7,121 nt of DNA from contig JBBTPZ010000029.1 of assembly GCA_038065915.1 (NCBI GenBank), positions 1-7,121 of the forward strand, read 5' to 3'. This DNA comes from VMGX01 sp038065915 (GTDB lineage Bacteria > Patescibacteriota > Minisyncoccia > Phycocordibacterales > 21-14-all-36-13). The position numbers and the translations under genes were made by a program. Positions 6,090 to 7,121 of the stretch are shown one piece after another. Position 1 is the stretch's first letter, and each line of letters begins with the position of its first letter. The notes below the pieces were generated by a model that saw only the letters and a program-made list of their open reading frames with translations, was not told the DNA's origin and searched no databases.

Positions 6090-6113
6090 GCTCAAATTAT
6101 AGCATGACAGAAT
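6080..6113. promoter_or_regulatory. 13-bp inverted repeat over dnaE promoter and start
   Basis: Arms 6080-6092 and 6101-6113 are perfect inverses (ATTCTGTCATGCT and its complement) around an 8-base spacer CAAATTAT. The dnaE -10 lies in the spacer and first arm base, and the start codon lies in the other arm. A repressor dimer here would block transcription directly, so this is an operator candidate. No regulator gene is visible. Confidence 0.6.
6096..6104 (-). promoter_or_regulatory. dnaE extended -10 promoter, leaderless
   Basis: Minus strand TG-C-TATAAT: a full extended -10 with consensus hexamer at 6101-6096, then six bases TTGAGC, then ATG at 6089. The expected +1 is the A of the ATG. 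The best -35 is weak (TTAGAA at 6123-6118, spacing 16), as is usual for extended -10 promoters. Confidence 0.7.
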
Positions 6114-6137
6114 AAATTTCTAATTCTTAATTTCTAA

Positions 6138-6181
6138 AAAAGTCGCCATATCTTTGCTATCGCAGAGATATGGCGACTTTT
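6138..6181. repeat. 20-bp hairpin between dnaE and rnhB
   Basis: Arms 6138-6153 and 6166-6181 pair perfectly over 16 bases (AAAAGTCGCCATATCT). Four more pairs, one of them a wobble, close a TATC loop. T runs follow on both strands (TTTTTT on minus; interrupted T tracts on plus), so it could act as a bidirectional terminator insulating the two divergent genes, or as a leader hairpin for rnhB. Its centre TGCTATCGCAGA resembles the centre of the palindrome at 6989-7024. Confidence 0.75.
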
Positions 6182-6200
6182 AAGATTTTTATTTTTATTT

Positions 6201-6204
6201 GGAG
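6201..6204 (+). promoter_or_regulatory. rnhB Shine-Dalgarno
   Basis: GGAG eight bases before the TTG at 6213. It supports the TTG as start, since the next in-frame candidate (GTG at 6234) has no such site. No clear -10/-35 pair is visible for rnhB. Confidence 0.65.
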
Positions 6205-6212
6205 TTTGTATT

Positions 6213-6923
6213 TTGAAATTCTATAATTCTAATGTGTCCAATAAACTCTGGAAAATTAAATATTTAATCGGAATTGATGAAGTTGGGAGAGGGCCATTGG
6301 CCGGGCCTGTTTGTGTTTGTGCGTTCGTTATCTTAAAAGATAACGAACGCAGATTAACCCCGAAGGAAAGCGGAGCTTCCTACAGGGCAAGCGCAGATAA
6401 AAACCACAGATGGACACAGAATACGACAAAAAATTTTGATATGTCTATTTTTCGCGGAGTTAAAGATTCAAAAAAACTATCTGTGAAGAAAAGAGAAGAA
6501 TGGTTTGAAAAAATTGAAGAATTAAAAAAGAAAGGATTGGTTGATTATAAAATTACATTTGTGAGCCACAAAAAAATAGACAAAATAGGAATAACAAAAT
6601 CAATCCAAAAAGCTATCAACAATTGTTTAAAAGATGTCAATCCTAAAACGTGCAAAGTTTTATTAGACGGAAGAATAAAAGCCCCAGAGAGATTCTTAAA
6701 TCAAAAAACAATAATAAAGGGAGATGAAAAAGAAAAAGTAATTGCTCTAGCTTCAATCATTGCCAAAGTTTCTAGAGATAAACTTATGTGTGATTTATCA
6801 AAAAAGTATCCAAAATATGAATTTCACAAGCACAAAGGATACGGAACAATTTTACACATTAAAAAGATAAAAAAACACGGAATTTGTAAAATACATAGAA
6901 AAACATATTTGAGAAATATTTAA
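6213..6923 (+). CDS. rnhB: Ribonuclease HII with an in-frame insertion
   Basis: Cuts 5' of ribonucleotides in DNA and RNA-DNA hybrids, opening ribonucleotide excision repair. It has 236 residues from a TTG start. The four metal-binding acids are in place: D22 and E23 (IGIDEVGRG), D152 (LLDG) and D171 (IIKGD). The GRG motif (25-27), DSKKL (85-89), ASIIAKVSRD (180-189) and the junction-sensing tyrosine Y210 in HKGYGT are also present. The oddity is residues about 42-72, which interrupt the normally short link between the AFVI strand (37-40) and KNFDMSIFRGVKDSKKLS. The inserted stretch is hydrophilic (RRLTPKESGASYRASADKNH) and its DNA is a repeat-like sequence of about 93 bases, with the frame kept and no stop. 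It would probably form a surface loop near the active-site face, so activity is plausible but unproven. No partner gene lies downstream. Confidence 0.93.
   Translation: MKFYNSNVSNKLWKIKYLIGIDEVGRGPLAGPVCVCAFVILKDNERRLTPKESGASYRASADKNHRWTQNTTKNFDMSIFRGVKDSKKLSVKKREEWFEKIEELKKKGLVDYKITFVSHKKIDKIGITKSIQKAINNCLKDVNPKTCKVLLDGRIKAPERFLNQKTIIKGDEKEKVIALASIIAKVSRDKLMCDLSKKYPKYEFHKHKGYGTILHIKKIKKHGICKIHRKTYLRNI
6320..6351. repeat. 15-bp perfect inverted repeat at the insertion edge
   Basis: Arms 6320-6334 and 6337-6351 (TGCGTTCGTTATCTT and its inverse) around AA. The left arm encodes the family-typical AFVI strand, so it is probably original gene sequence. The right arm encodes DNER and begins the insertion. 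Confidence 0.85.
6336..6428 (+). repeat. Repeat-like insertion within rnhB
   Basis: About 93 bases (31 codons), roughly half G+C (40 of 83 bases counted). It contains ACGCAGATTAAC, a hairpin around AGGAAAGC-GGA-GCTTCCT with one bulged A, the word CTACAGGG, and GCAGATAAAAACCACAGATGG followed by ACACAGA. I recall CACAGATGGACACAGA-type words as widespread intergenic repeats in several bacterial phyla. The ends are estimated from where the RNase HII pattern stops and resumes. Confidence 0.7.
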
Positions 6924-6988
6924 TTTCTAGTAGAGATAAATAGAGAAGGCGTTTTTATACTCTGTTTTTTATATCTTTTTTAAACACC

Positions 6989-7024
6989 GCCCACTCTATT
7001 CTGCTATAGCAGAATAGAGTGGGC
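6989..7024. repeat. 36-bp perfect palindrome downstream of rnhB
   Basis: Two 18-base arms (GCCCACTCTATTCTGCTA and its inverse) meet with no spacer, 65 bases after the rnhB stop. No T run follows on either strand, so it is not a standard terminator, although T-rich tracts lie before it (6953-6981). It could still form a strong RNA hairpin at the rnhB 3' end. The remaining bases of 6924-6988 show no gene. Confidence 0.85.
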
Positions 7025-7074
7025 ATACTATTTTCAGTAAAAAATATATTAATTTGTTATTCATTTAATATCAT

Positions 7075-7102
7075 TTGCTTTTTATTTATTATATGGTATT
7101 AT
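7075..7102 (+). promoter_or_regulatory. Promoter for a gene beyond the right edge
   Basis: TTGCTT (7075-7080), 16-base spacer, TG-G-TATTAT (extended -10, hexamer 7097-7102); +1 is expected near 7109. The window ends in AAGG (7118-7121), a likely Shine-Dalgarno, so the next gene should start a few bases beyond and carry a leader, unlike dnaE and thrS. Confidence 0.5.
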
Positions 7103-7121
7103 ATACCCAAATAAATTAAGG

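Noticed and set aside
790..6923. UGA recoding as in some CPR groups (Gracilibacteria, SR1)
   Set aside because: The three long genes read through fully with the standard code, and no in-frame TGA is needed to complete any conserved domain.
6989..7024. rnhB rho-independent terminator
   Set aside because: The palindrome is strong but no T run follows it on the plus strand, so only an inverted repeat is called.

Overview
The window looks like a chromosomal segment of an AT-rich bacterium of the Candidate Phyla Radiation (Patescibacteria, probably Paceibacteria/'Parcubacteria'). The assignment rests on protein style: a threonyl-tRNA synthetase without the N-terminal TGS domain, a compact DnaE of about 1,064 residues with an 'RGSAAGSLVSYLIGITNINPL' type palm entry, a short RNase HII, and a tiny two-helix membrane protein of a type I recall from such genomes. 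Genes read with the standard code and end in TAA or TAG.

Layout. 5-229 (+): 74-aa two-helix membrane protein. 230-581: no convincing gene, but a dense cluster of related direct and inverted repeats able to fold into long hairpins. 582-707 (+): a 41-aa, very basic ORF whose start codon lies in the last bases of one repeat copy. 710-789: two hairpin terminators between this ORF and the convergent thrS. 790-2595 (-): thrS. 2596-2894: thrS promoter region, a tandem 11-bp repeat, and the dnaE terminator. 2895-6089 (-): dnaE. 6090-6212: divergent intergenic region with a palindrome over the dnaE promoter and a 20-bp hairpin. 6213-6923 (+): rnhB. 6924-7121: a 36-bp perfect palindrome and, at the right edge, a promoter plus Shine-Dalgarno-like bases for a gene outside the window.

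Functionally the genes are housekeeping: tRNA-Thr charging (ThrRS), replicative DNA synthesis (DnaE) and removal of ribonucleotides from DNA (RNase HII). No defence, phage or transposase gene is visible.

The unusual content is in the non-gene layer. (1) rnhB carries an in-frame insertion of about 31 codons, rich in repeat-like words and palindromes, between the catalytic DE motif and the rest of the fold. (2) thrS carries a shorter GC-rich in-frame insertion with similar words. Together they resemble repeat elements that colonise coding sequence without breaking the frame. (3) Both minus-strand genes have an extended -10 placed so that transcription should start on the A of the ATG, predicting leaderless mRNAs. 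(4) The DnaE PHP domain has lost several metal-ligand residues. (5) Two hairpins flanking rnhB share a core but have different outer arms.
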